Below are positions 55,654-63,605 of a stretch of 63,605 nucleotides of DNA, piece by piece; positions within the stretch are counted from its first letter, which is position 1; each line of letters starts with the position of its first letter. The notes beneath the pieces were generated by a model. It was given only the letters and a program-made list of their open reading frames with translations. It did not search any database and was not told the origin of the DNA. This DNA is from Desulfobacterales bacterium. Its GTDB lineage: Bacteria > Desulfobacterota > Desulfobacteria > Desulfobacterales > CAFBRK01. The stretch is taken from the NCBI GenBank assembly GCA_021737185.1, contig JAIPEL010000011.1:1-63605 (forward strand), in the 5' to 3' direction. The position numbers were made by a program, and so were the translations under genes.

Positions 55654-55804
55654 CAAAAGGGCGAATGCAATTTCTGGAAAGCTGCTGTTGTTTTGATCAT
55701 TCGAATTTCGAGATTCGGATTTCGGATGTAAGACAACCACGGTGGTTTATGCCCTCCGGGCCCGGATCTTTACAAAAACCCCGCCCTGTGCAAGGAATAG
55801 CGGC

Positions 55805-58800
55805 ATGTTTCTGGCCGATTTTCACATTCACTCCAAGCACTCCCGGGCGACCGCCAGGAACCTGGACTTGGAGCACCTCTACGTGGCCGCCCAGATCAAA
55901 GGGGTGACCGTGCTGGGCACCGGAGATTTTACCCATCCGGGATGGTTTGCCGAGATCGAAGAAAAGCTGATTCCCGCAGAAGAGGGGCTTTTTCGTCTGC
56001 ATCCGGACCTGGCCGGCGCATGCGACCAGAAGGTGCCTGATTCCTGCAGGCGACCGGTCCGGTTCCTGTTGACGACCGAGATCAGCAATATCTACAAGAA
56101 GGACGAAAAGACCCGGAAAAATCATAACCTGATCTTTGCGGACAGTCTGGATACGGTTCGACGCTTGAACCGCCGGCTGGAGAGAATCGGCAATATCCGT
56201 TCAGACGGCCGGCCGATCCTTGGCCTTGATGCCAGGGACCTTCTGGAGCTCGTGCTCTCGGTCTCGCGCTCCGCGTTTCTGGTTCCGGCCCATATCTGGA
56301 CGCCATGGTTTTCGCTGCTGGGATCCAAATCCGGATTCGATTCGGTGGCAGAATGTTTTCAAGACCTGGCCGAGCATGTTTTTGCCGTGGAAACCGGCCT
56401 CTCGTCGGATCCTCCGATGAACTGGCGGGTTTCCGAGCTGGACGGCCGGGTGCTGATCTCCAATTCCGATGCCCATTCGCCGGCCAAGATCGGCCGGGAG
56501 GCAAATCTGTTCGACTGCGAGTGGAGCTATTCGGCGATGCACCAGGCACTCGCCACCGGCGATCCCGAGCGGTTTCTGGGCACGGTGGAATTCTACCCGG
56601 AGGAAGGAAAATACCACTTCGACGGGCATCGCAAATGCGGTGTGTGCCTGTCGCCGGAAGACAGCCGGAAACTCGGCGGCCGATGTCCTGTCTGCGGCCG
56701 ATCCCTGACCCTCGGTGTCTTGTACCGCGTGCAGGAGCTTGCCGACCGGCCGGCGGGGGAGCGACCGGAGAAAAGCGCCGAGTTTATCAGTCTGGTGCCG
56801 CTGGCCGATATGCTCTCGGAGCTGCTCCAGGTGGGTCCACAGAGCAAAAAAGTCTGCGCTGCGGCGTCTGAAATCATCGAACGGTTTGGAAGCGAGTTTG
56901 ACGTTCTATACCGGATCGATCCGGAGAGCTGTAACGCCTTGCCGGTGCCGCTTCTGGCCGAGGCGATTCGCCGGGTGCGAAGTCGCAGCCTCGTCGTGGA
57001 GCCCGGCTTCGATGGAGAGTTCGGCAAGGTGCGCATTTTTTCGGCTCAAGAGCGGCGGCACCTGCTCGGCCAGGCAAGCCTCTTTCCCTGTCGGCCTGCG
57101 GGAGAGCCTGAAGCCGTCGCCATAAAGCCGGAGGGTGCACCGAAACCCGATGTGGCCGTCCCGGGTTCTGACCGACGCAAAAAGCGGGTTTCGTCCTCCC
57201 AGGGGCCGGAACGTTTTGATATCCAAAACCTCAACCCGGATCAGCGGTCGGCGGTGAGCGGCGCCGAACCGGCTCTTCTGGTGGCCGCCGGGCCCGGCAC
57301 CGGAAAAACCCGCGCCCTGACATACCGGATCGTCCACATGATCGTCCACGGCAACCTGCCCGCAGACCGCATTCTCGCCGTTACCTTCACCAACCAGGCT
57401 GCCGAGGAGATGCGCCGGAGGCTGGCGCTGATGTCGCCGGAGGCATCAAGGGTCACGGTGTGCACCTTTCACCGACTGTGCTTGACGCTGCTGCAGGAAA
57501 GAGCCTCGTCTCATCTTTCCCTCATCGATGAAGATGCCGGCCGGTACCTGGTGGGCGAAGCCATTCAACTGGCCCGGGACGCCGGCGTCCGGATCGAATT
57601 CGGCAAAACCCGGGCGGCCCACCGGATCTCGGCGGCCAAGCAGCAGTTGGCCCGCTCCGGCGCCGGCAGCAGCCCTCAGTTCGAGGATCCGTCCCTGTCT
57701 GCGGTGTTTTCCCGCTATCAGCGGCTGCTTCACATCCAGCAGTTGGTCGATTATGACGATCTGATCGTCGAGACCTGCCGGGCCATGGACAGCGATCCCG
57801 CCTGGCGGGACGAGCTTCGCCGCCGGTTTTGCCATATCCTCATCGATGAATACCAGGATTTGAACTTGGGCCAGTATCTGTTGGTGCGGCTGCTTGTTCC
57901 CGAGACCGGCAGCGGACAGACCCTTTTCGCCATCGGAGATCCGGACCAGTCGATCTACGGATTCCGCGGCTCGGACCATCGATTTTTCCTGCGGTTCACC
58001 GAGGATTATCCGCAAGCCCGGGTGATTGAACTGACCCGGAACTACCGCTCCACCGAAACGATCCTGGCAGCATCCGGCCAGGTCGTTCAATCCACAGCAA
58101 ATCCCGAGACGCGGGTATATTCCGGCATCGAGGGATGGCCCACCGTCGGGGTGCTGGCCTGTCCATCGGAAAGATCCGAAGCCGTGGCCGTGGGGCGGCT
58201 CATCGAAGAACAGGTCGGCGGTACGGGTTTTCATGCCATCGACTTCGGGAAGGTCGACCCATGGTCGGAAACCGAGCGGGGGTTCGGCGACTTTGCCGTG
58301 CTTGCCAGAACGGTCCGTCAGCTCGACCTCTTGGAGGAGGTGCTGTGTGCCGGAGGCATCCCGGTTCAAACCGTGCGCAAGGACCGGCGCTACGCCGGGA
58401 TCTATGCGCCGCTGTTTTCACTGCTCCGGCTGGCGGCGGGGCGCCCCACCTATCAGGATCTGGAAATCCTGCTGAACCGGGTCGCAGACGGGATCGGCGC
58501 CAAGACCCTGGGTGATTTCAAGCGAGGGGCCTACCGGAACCGGCTTTCCGGCAAGGAGGCGATGAAAAGTGCCTGGCGGATTCCAATTCCGGAAATGTCC
58601 CGGCCTGCACAGAAGCGGCTGTGCCAGGGGTTTCGTCAGGCGTCGGCGCTTGCCGAAACGCTTGCCGACCGCCTCCCTGCCGAGGCGCTTCGACGGGCGG
58701 CGGCGGTCTTGCAGATCGATGAAACCATCCGTCAGGATGCCGATGTGCTGAGCGACTTTGACGGCCTGCTCCAAGAGGCCGAGCAATGCGGGCCTTTGCT

Positions 58801-59203
58801 TGGAGATCTTCTTTCCCGGATCGCCCTGAAAACAGATGCCGACATGATTCGGCCGCGTTCAGAAACGGTTTCTCTCATGACCCTGCACGGAGCAAAGGGT
58901 CTTGAGTTTCCGGTGGTGGTCATCGCCGGCTGCGAAGAAGGATTCATCCCGCTGTTGACCGCCTCGAAAAAAGCAGACAGCCGGTTTCTCGAGGAGAGAA
59001 GACTTTTTTATGTCGGAATGACGCGGGCCAAGGAGCGTCTCTATTTCACCTGGGCCGAGCAAAGACGGGTCTTCGGGAAGAAGGAGCCCCGCAAGATATC
59101 CCCCTTTGTCCGGGACATCGAACGGCGGTTGATCGACCAACGATGGGCTCAAGAAGGCCAAAAAAAGGCGAATAGACAGCAACAGCTTGAATTGTTTGAA
59201 TAG
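55805..59203 (+). CDS. Endonuclease Q-like PHP domain fused to UvrD/PcrA-type helicase
   Basis: 1132 residues. Residues 1-425 match endonuclease Q: PHP metal motif DFHIHSKHSR (D5, H7, H9), H163, D222/H224 in SNSDAHSP, and a C4 zinc module (C278, C281, C294, C297). A charged linker (430-470) leads to a superfamily 1A helicase: Q-motif NLNPDQRSAV, Walker A AAGPGTGKT (494-502), IDEYQD (680-685), GDPDQSIYGFRG, and motif VI VGMTRAKERLYF. EndoQ nicks DNA 5' of uracil, hypoxanthine or abasic sites; UvrD-like helicases unwind from nicks. Start at 55805 is after AGGAAT; the frame extends upstream to 55742 without a binding site. Confidence 0.88.
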   Translation: MFLADFHIHSKHSRATARNLDLEHLYVAAQIKGVTVLGTGDFTHPGWFAEIEEKLIPAEEGLFRLHPDLAGACDQKVPDSCRRPVRFLLTTEISNIYKKDEKTRKNHNLIFADSLDTVRRLNRRLERIGNIRSDGRPILGLDARDLLELVLSVSRSAFLVPAHIWTPWFSLLGSKSGFDSVAECFQDLAEHVFAVETGLSSDPPMNWRVSELDGRVLISNSDAHSPAKIGREANLFDCEWSYSAMHQALATGDPERFLGTVEFYPEEGKYHFDGHRKCGVCLSPEDSRKLGGRCPVCGRSLTLGVLYRVQELADRPAGERPEKSAEFISLVPLADMLSELLQVGPQSKKVCAAASEIIERFGSEFDVLYRIDPESCNALPVPLLAEAIRRVRSRSLVVEPGFDGEFGKVRIFSAQERRHLLGQASLFPCRPAGEPEAVAIKPEGAPKPDVAVPGSDRRKKRVSSSQGPERFDIQNLNPDQRSAVSGAEPALLVAAGPGTGKTRALTYRIVHMIVHGNLPADRILAVTFTNQAAEEMRRRLALMSPEASRVTVCTFHRLCLTLLQERASSHLSLIDEDAGRYLVGEAIQLARDAGVRIEFGKTRAAHRISAAKQQLARSGAGSSPQFEDPSLSAVFSRYQRLLHIQQLVDYDDLIVETCRAMDSDPAWRDELRRRFCHILIDEYQDLNLGQYLLVRLLVPETGSGQTLFAIGDPDQSIYGFRGSDHRFFLRFTEDYPQARVIELTRNYRSTETILAASGQVVQSTANPETRVYSGIEGWPTVGVLACPSERSEAVAVGRLIEEQVGGTGFHAIDFGKVDPWSETERGFGDFAVLARTVRQLDLLEEVLCAGGIPVQTVRKDRRYAGIYAPLFSLLRLAAGRPTYQDLEILLNRVADGIGAKTLGDFKRGAYRNRLSGKEAMKSAWRIPIPEMSRPAQKRLCQGFRQASALAETLADRLPAEALRRAAAVLQIDETIRQDADVLSDFDGLLQEAEQCGPLLGDLLSRIALKTDADMIRPRSETVSLMTLHGAKGLEFPVVVIAGCEEGFIPLLTASKKADSRFLEERRLFYVGMTRAKERLYFTWAEQRRVFGKKEPRKISPFVRDIERRLIDQRWAQEGQKKANRQQQLELFE

Positions 59204-59296
59204 ATTCGATATACAGCAAACAGCAAAAGATCATTCGATTCGACCGGGTCTGCGAGTCGACAGCGCCGATGTGCCTCAGTGACGAGGAATGAGTCG

Positions 59297-59908
59297 ATGG
59301 CATTGCACAGCCGCCGAGGGATCGTTGGAGCCGCCGCCCTGTCCGCCGCTGTGTTCGTGGTCCTTTTTTTTGACGGCGGGCAAAAGCAGGCGTCGGCGGA
59401 TATTTACCGGTACATCGACAGCCGCGGAGTCATCCACTTTACCAACGCTCCCACCGATCCCGCCTTTCAACTCTACATGAAGGAGGGAAGGCGGCCGGAA
59501 AAGCATGCGCTCCGGGTGCCCCCATCTCTGTACGAGCCGATGATTTCCGAGGCCGCGCGCCGGCACGGCGTGTCCGCCGATCTGTTAAAAGCTCTGATCA
59601 AGGTGGAGTCGGACTTCAATGCCCGGGCGGTTTCCAGGGCCGGTGCGCTGGGACTGATGCAGATCATGCCCGAGAACCTCTCCTCTTTACAAATCCGGGA
59701 CCCGTTCGATCCCTGGGAAAACATCATGGGCGGCACCCGGTACTTGACCCAAATGCTCAGACGCTTCAGCGGAAAGCTTCCCCTGGCCCTGGCGGCATAC
59801 AATGCGGGGCCCAGCATCGTCGAACGCTACAACCGCATTCCCCCGATTCGGGAGACCGAAGAATACGTCGAAAAGGTCATCCGATATTATCATGCCTTCC
59901 GGAAATAA
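59297..59908 (+). CDS. Lytic transglycosylase (SLT) with DUF4124-like domain
   Basis: 203 residues. Hydrophobic signal segment (about 8-28), then a short DUF4124-type domain (IYRYIDSRGVIHFTNAP), then the Slt domain: catalytic E in IKVESDFNARAVSRAGALGLMQIMP and AYNAGP. Cleaves peptidoglycan in the periplasm. ATG at 59297 follows GAGGAA; GTG at 59279 is an alternative. Ends at a strong bidirectional terminator. Confidence 0.92.
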   Translation: MALHSRRGIVGAAALSAAVFVVLFFDGGQKQASADIYRYIDSRGVIHFTNAPTDPAFQLYMKEGRRPEKHALRVPPSLYEPMISEAARRHGVSADLLKALIKVESDFNARAVSRAGALGLMQIMPENLSSLQIRDPFDPWENIMGGTRYLTQMLRRFSGKLPLALAAYNAGPSIVERYNRIPPIRETEEYVEKVIRYYHAFRK

Positions 59909-59927
59909 AAACGCTGGCGCGTTTTTA
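59906..59927. terminator. Bidirectional terminator between slt and glgB
   Basis: TAAAAACGC / GCGTTTTTA, a perfect 9-bp stem with a TGGC loop, flanked by A- and T-runs so that it works for both convergent genes. Confidence 0.8.
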
Positions 59928-59931
59928 TAAG

Positions 59932-59948
59932 AAGCGGCTTCGCCGCTT
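59932..59948. terminator. Second hairpin beyond slt
   Basis: AAGCGGC / GCCGCTT, 7 bp with a TTC loop, 4 nt after the terminator at 59906. Probably a supporting stem for the glgB 3' end. Confidence 0.45.
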
Positions 59949-59987
59949 GCTTTCAAAAGAGAATAAATCCGAACCCCGGCCGACGCT

Positions 59988-62009
59988 TCATGATTGGGCT
60001 TGCAGGACAAGGGCGGTGCGGTTGGGAATGTACAGATGCACCTGCCTTGTCCCAAAAGCCGGGCTTGTCGAGGCATCATAGATCTGGTCCGGGGCCAGCC
60101 GGCTGTGACCGCCGAACCGGGGGGCGTCGGAATCGAGCACCAGGTGGAGCCGAGCGGCCGTTGTCGGGGCCGGAACCGGATAGTCTGGAAAGGACCGCTC
60201 GGGGTGGAAATTAAAAACGAAAACCAGCCCTGCCCGTTGAAATGCTAAGATCTTGTCTTGGTTGTGTTCGTAAACAAGACGGATCTCTTCATTGCCCAGA
60301 AGGCCGAATCGAGAGGCCAGCTCAAGCATATCCCGGTCGAAATCCCGCAGAAAATGATACTTGAGACCGGGGTCGTCTGCCAGGCGCCATTGGCGCCGGG
60401 CGTAGCGATAGGACCAGTCGTTTCCGGGCCGGGGAAAGTCGATCCACTCCGGATGGCCGAACTCGTTTCCCATGAAATTCAGGTACCCGTGGCCCGCGGT
60501 GGACAAGGTGAGCAGGCGGATCATTTTGTGAAGCGCAATGCCTCGGTCGACGGCCATGCTGTCGTCTTCTGCGCGCATCCGTTCATAGATTTCGGAGCCG
60601 ATCAACCGGAAGATCAGGGTCTGGTCTCCGACCAGGGCCTGGTCGTGGGATTCTGCATAGCTGATGGTTTTTTCTTCTCTGCGGCGATTCGTCAGTTCAT
60701 GCCAGAGATGGCCCATGGACCAGTCCTCGTCCCGGGTGTCTTTGGTCAAACGGATCCAGAAATCGGGAACGCCCATGGCAAAGCGGTAGTCGAAGCCAAT
60801 CCCCCCGGCTTCGGCTGGGGACGCCAGGGTCGGCATGCCGCTGACATCTTCAGCGATGGTGACGGCGTCGGGCCGGATCCGGTGAATCAGCCGGTTGGCC
60901 AGGGCCAGATAGACCTGGGCGTCTTCGTCGACGTCATCCCCGAAGTAGTCTTCGTAGCGGGTGAACGCTGTGCCCAGTCCGTGGTGCAGATAGAGCATGC
61001 TGGTGATGCCGTCGAACCGGAAGCCGTCGAACCTGAATTCGTCGAGCCAATATCGGCAGTTGGACAGCAGAAAATGGACCACGGCGTTTTTGCCGTAGTC
61101 GAAGCAGCGTGAATCCCAGGCGGTGTGGATCCCCCGGGGCCCCTCGTGGAAGTACTGAAAGGGGGTGCCGTCGAACCGCCCCAGCCCTTCCACCTCGTTT
61201 GACACCGCATGGGAGTGGACCAGATCCATCAACACCCGAAGACCGGCCCCGTGGGCTTCGTCGATCAGGGCCTTCAGGTCCTCCGGCGGACCGTATCTGA
61301 AGGATGGGGCGAAAAAGTTCGATACCTGGTAGCCGAAGGATGCGTAGTAGGGATGCTCCTGGATCGCCATGAGTTGAATCGTGTTGTATCCTGCGTCCAC
61401 GATCCGGGGGATGACGTTGTCGATAAACTCCCGGTATGTACCGATTTTTTCCGCATCCTGGGCCATTCCCACATGGGCTTCGTAGATGAGCGGGGCCGTT
61501 GCCGGTGCCTGAAATCCAGGGTGCCGCCAGCGGTAGGGTTCCGGCGGCGCCCAGACCTGCGCATTGAAGACCAGGGATTTGGGGTCCTGCACCACCCGCC
61601 GGGTCCAGGCTGGAATCCGGTCTCCGCCGCCCCCGGGCCAGTGGATGCGAAAACGGTACAGGTCCCCGTGATGCAGCGCGTCGGCCGGGATCCGGATTTC
61701 CCACACCCCGTCGTCGGAAATGCGCGAAAGGGCCAGCGCCGGGTCCTTCCGCCAGCCGGTGAAATCCCCGATCAGGTAAACGGCGCTGGCGTTGGGCGCC
61801 CATTCCCGAAGCACCCATGAATCGCCCCTCCGATGCAGGCCGAAGTATTCATGCCCCGAAGCAAAGTCCTCCAGGGTGATGTCCCCGCCGGTCAACTCCC
61901 CTCTGCGGCGCTCGATCGCCTCTTGACGGCGGAGCAGCGCCGGCTCGAAGGGTTTCAGATAGGGATCTTCTCGAATCAGGTCGGAAGTGGCATGAAATTC
62001 GGTCATCAC
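59988..62009 (-). CDS. glgB: 1,4-alpha-glucan branching enzyme, GH13_8-like
   Basis: 673 residues. N-terminal carbohydrate-binding domain (about 50-140, GLHRRGDSWVLREWAPNA), then the GH13 barrel: DLVHSHAV (262-269), nucleophile D333 in GFRFDGITS, acid/base E387 in TIAEDVSG, H455/D456 in ESHDQ. The overall pattern resembles the eukaryotic-type subfamily more than E. coli GlgB. Introduces alpha-1,6 branches in glycogen. GTG start 9 nt after GGAG; ATG one codon later is equally possible. Downstream of glgA, 14 bp apart. Confidence 0.9.
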   Translation of the reverse strand: MMTEFHATSDLIREDPYLKPFEPALLRRQEAIERRRGELTGGDITLEDFASGHEYFGLHRRGDSWVLREWAPNASAVYLIGDFTGWRKDPALALSRISDDGVWEIRIPADALHHGDLYRFRIHWPGGGGDRIPAWTRRVVQDPKSLVFNAQVWAPPEPYRWRHPGFQAPATAPLIYEAHVGMAQDAEKIGTYREFIDNVIPRIVDAGYNTIQLMAIQEHPYYASFGYQVSNFFAPSFRYGPPEDLKALIDEAHGAGLRVLMDLVHSHAVSNEVEGLGRFDGTPFQYFHEGPRGIHTAWDSRCFDYGKNAVVHFLLSNCRYWLDEFRFDGFRFDGITSMLYLHHGLGTAFTRYEDYFGDDVDEDAQVYLALANRLIHRIRPDAVTIAEDVSGMPTLASPAEAGGIGFDYRFAMGVPDFWIRLTKDTRDEDWSMGHLWHELTNRRREEKTISYAESHDQALVGDQTLIFRLIGSEIYERMRAEDDSMAVDRGIALHKMIRLLTLSTAGHGYLNFMGNEFGHPEWIDFPRPGNDWSYRYARRQWRLADDPGLKYHFLRDFDRDMLELASRFGLLGNEEIRLVYEHNQDKILAFQRAGLVFVFNFHPERSFPDYPVPAPTTAARLHLVLDSDAPRFGGHSRLAPDQIYDASTSPAFGTRQVHLYIPNRTALVLQAQS

Positions 62010-62023
62010 GGTTAGGATCTCCT

Positions 62024-63535
62024 TTAGACGAGCAGCGGGCGGTGGAGCATCTTTTCATACAGCTCGATGTAACGCCTCGCGTTGACGTCGTGGGTGAAGG
62101 TTTCCCGGGCCCAGTTCATGATCCGGGAGATCTGTTTTTTCCGGGTGGAAGCCGGCAACCGGAAAAAGCCCATGGCCTGCCGGATGGCCCAGAAAAGCCC
62201 TCCCGAGTCGTAGGTTTCAAAAACGAAACCGTTGCCGCTGTCGGTGCCCGGGTCCAGGTGTCGAACCGTGTCGTGAAGGCCGCCGGTGTCGTGGACGATC
62301 GGAAGCGCGCCGTAGAGGCTTCCGATCATCTGGGGAAGGCCGCAGGGTTCGAAAAGAGAGGGCATCAGAACAAAGTCGGCTGCTCCGTAAGCCTGGTGCT
62401 CCAACTCTTCGCTGAAGTCGCAGGCCGCCACCCGATTTTGGAAACCATGGTGATGGACGATGTCCCGGAAAACCGATTGGTAATCCCCGTTGGCGACAAA
62501 CACCACCTGGAGGCCGTCTTCCCAGAATTCGGAGATGGCGTTGTAGAAGATGTCCGCCAGAAGCTGGCATCCCTTCTGTACCGGGTCGAGCCGCGAGGGC
62601 CAGAAAAACATCGGGGCTTTTTCGTCGGCAACGAGGCCGAGCCGCTTTTGGAGCGCCAGTTTGTTTTTCCTTTTTTTCGCGGGGTGGTCCTCCGGGCCGT
62701 ATGGGAAAGTCAGGTGCCGGTCCTGTATCGGATTGAACGCCGGGTCCGGTGCGTTGAGAATGCCGACGGCACAGCCGGCGTTGTACTTGTTGGTCAGCTC
62801 CTGGCGAAGATGGTTTTCCACGAAGCCATGACGGCCGGCAACGATTTCATCGAGGAACGTCTGACTGACCGTGTTGACGTAATGCGCGGCAAACACCCCG
62901 CTGACGAGAAAATCGACCGGGTTCGACTCCCGGCTCTCTTCGTATTCGAAAGCCATGTTTTCGTAAAAGAGGTTCTCCCAGAAATAGGCGGCATCGATGC
63001 CCCGGTCCTCGATGTCGGCCAGGGTCGATTTTACCGTGTGAATGTTGTGAATCGTAAACAGGCAGGGGATTTCCATCCGGCGGGACATGGCCGGTATCAG
63101 TCCGGTCATCCAGTCGTTGCAGTGGATCAGGTCCGGGCGCACCCGGGGCACGATGTTGTTGATGACCTCCCGCTGAAAGGCCAGGGAAAGCTTCGTATTT
63201 TCCTGGCCGTAGACCGAATAGACCCGGTTGAGGTAGAAAAACGCCCTGTCCTGGGCCAGGTGAAGACGGTCGTCGGGCATGATCGTCCGGATCATCCGCT
63301 GTTCCTTGCGAAGAAAGGGGGCCAGGCGGTCGCTGAAGATGGACCGATAGTCGGGCAGCGCGACATGAACGTCCGCCCCCTGTTCGAACAGGGCGTGGAT
63401 CAGGGCCGCGGAGACATCGGCGAGGCCTCCGGCTTTGGCGGTGAGATACTGGGAAAGGCTTCCCATTCGGTCGGGCAGGTACGTCACCTCGGGGGTGACG
63501 ATCAGCACCCGGGGCGTGTGTTTCGCGGCTGTCAT
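62024..63535 (-). CDS. glgA: Glycogen synthase
   Basis: 503 residues, GT5 family. ADP-glucose-binding KAGGLADVS near residue 34 and the C-terminal EPCGLPQM motif with the catalytic glutamate. Compared with E. coli GlgA it has a 12-15 residue insertion before KAGGL (PDRMGSLSQY), common in this branch. The ATG at 63535 is preferred over TTG one codon earlier because AAGG is spaced 9 nt from it. glgC is not in the window. Works with glgB to build storage glycogen. Confidence 0.93.
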   Translation of the reverse strand: MTAAKHTPRVLIVTPEVTYLPDRMGSLSQYLTAKAGGLADVSAALIHALFEQGADVHVALPDYRSIFSDRLAPFLRKEQRMIRTIMPDDRLHLAQDRAFFYLNRVYSVYGQENTKLSLAFQREVINNIVPRVRPDLIHCNDWMTGLIPAMSRRMEIPCLFTIHNIHTVKSTLADIEDRGIDAAYFWENLFYENMAFEYEESRESNPVDFLVSGVFAAHYVNTVSQTFLDEIVAGRHGFVENHLRQELTNKYNAGCAVGILNAPDPAFNPIQDRHLTFPYGPEDHPAKKRKNKLALQKRLGLVADEKAPMFFWPSRLDPVQKGCQLLADIFYNAISEFWEDGLQVVFVANGDYQSVFRDIVHHHGFQNRVAACDFSEELEHQAYGAADFVLMPSLFEPCGLPQMIGSLYGALPIVHDTGGLHDTVRHLDPGTDSGNGFVFETYDSGGLFWAIRQAMGFFRLPASTRKKQISRIMNWARETFTHDVNARRYIELYEKMLHRPLLV

Positions 63536-63605
63536 CAAAGATCGCCTTTCTCCGGCCGGTGCTGTTGGTCGCGGCGGCCCGCACCGTTGCGCCTCGGATC
63601 TGCCG

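Overview
The window is a gene-dense, GC-rich stretch of bacterial chromosome with no rRNA, tRNA, CRISPR array, prophage or insertion sequence that I could recognise. The gene content suggests a deltaproteobacterium (Desulfobacterota, perhaps a Desulfobacteria-like sulfate reducer). The clues are a split ATP synthase operon (atpZ-atpI-atpB-atpE without the F1 genes), a Met8-type siroheme enzyme next to ccsA and hemA, long-form HisG, a TAXI-type TRAP transporter, an orphan Na+-decarboxylase beta subunit and an RdgC protein. This is inference from content; the genus cannot be named from the sequence alone.

Layout. 0.1-2.5 kb: F0 part of an ATP synthase on the minus strand, with a c subunit made of four fused hairpins. 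2.7-11.5 kb (plus): DHH phosphoesterase, metallo-hydrolase, siroheme and haem genes, fabD, dksA, a PHP-RNase III fusion and a radical SAM protein. 11.5-19.9 kb: TRAP-TAXI transporter with a universal stress protein, a two-component system with a DctB-like sensor, and a divergent amino-acid-type binding protein. 20-22.4 kb: penicillin-binding protein 1A. 22.7-27.9 kb (plus): hisI-hisG, aminotransferase, engB, era, an ATP-grasp protein and an HNH protein. 28-33.2 kb: a BMP-type nucleoside ABC transporter with a purine phosphoribosyltransferase inside the operon. 33.4-35 kb: OadG/OadB sodium pump subunits. 35.7-46.7 kb (minus): PrmA-like methyltransferase, YkgJ protein, then mnmE-jag-yidC-yidD-rnpA-rpmH, rng and a large radical SAM protein. 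46.8-50.5 kb: DegP/HtrA protease, asnS and a divergent ThyA. 50.6-55.5 kb (minus): rdgC in two pieces, dnaN and gyrB. 55.8-63.5 kb: an endonuclease Q-UvrD fusion, a lytic transglycosylase and the glycogen genes glgB and glgA.

The rpmH-rnpA-yidC-jag-mnmE cluster, dnaN-gyrB and a perfect parS-type palindrome just after mnmE indicate an origin-proximal location. dnaA, recF, gidA/gidB and parAB are not in the window.

The strongest novelty candidates are three protein architectures: the four-hairpin c subunit that keeps an ion-binding carboxylate only in its first hairpin; the PHP (RNase AM/TrpH-like)-RNase III fusion; and the endonuclease Q-UvrD helicase fusion. The two-carboxylate site of the c subunit and the sodium-pump OadB with all its known Na+ residues together hint at sodium bioenergetics.
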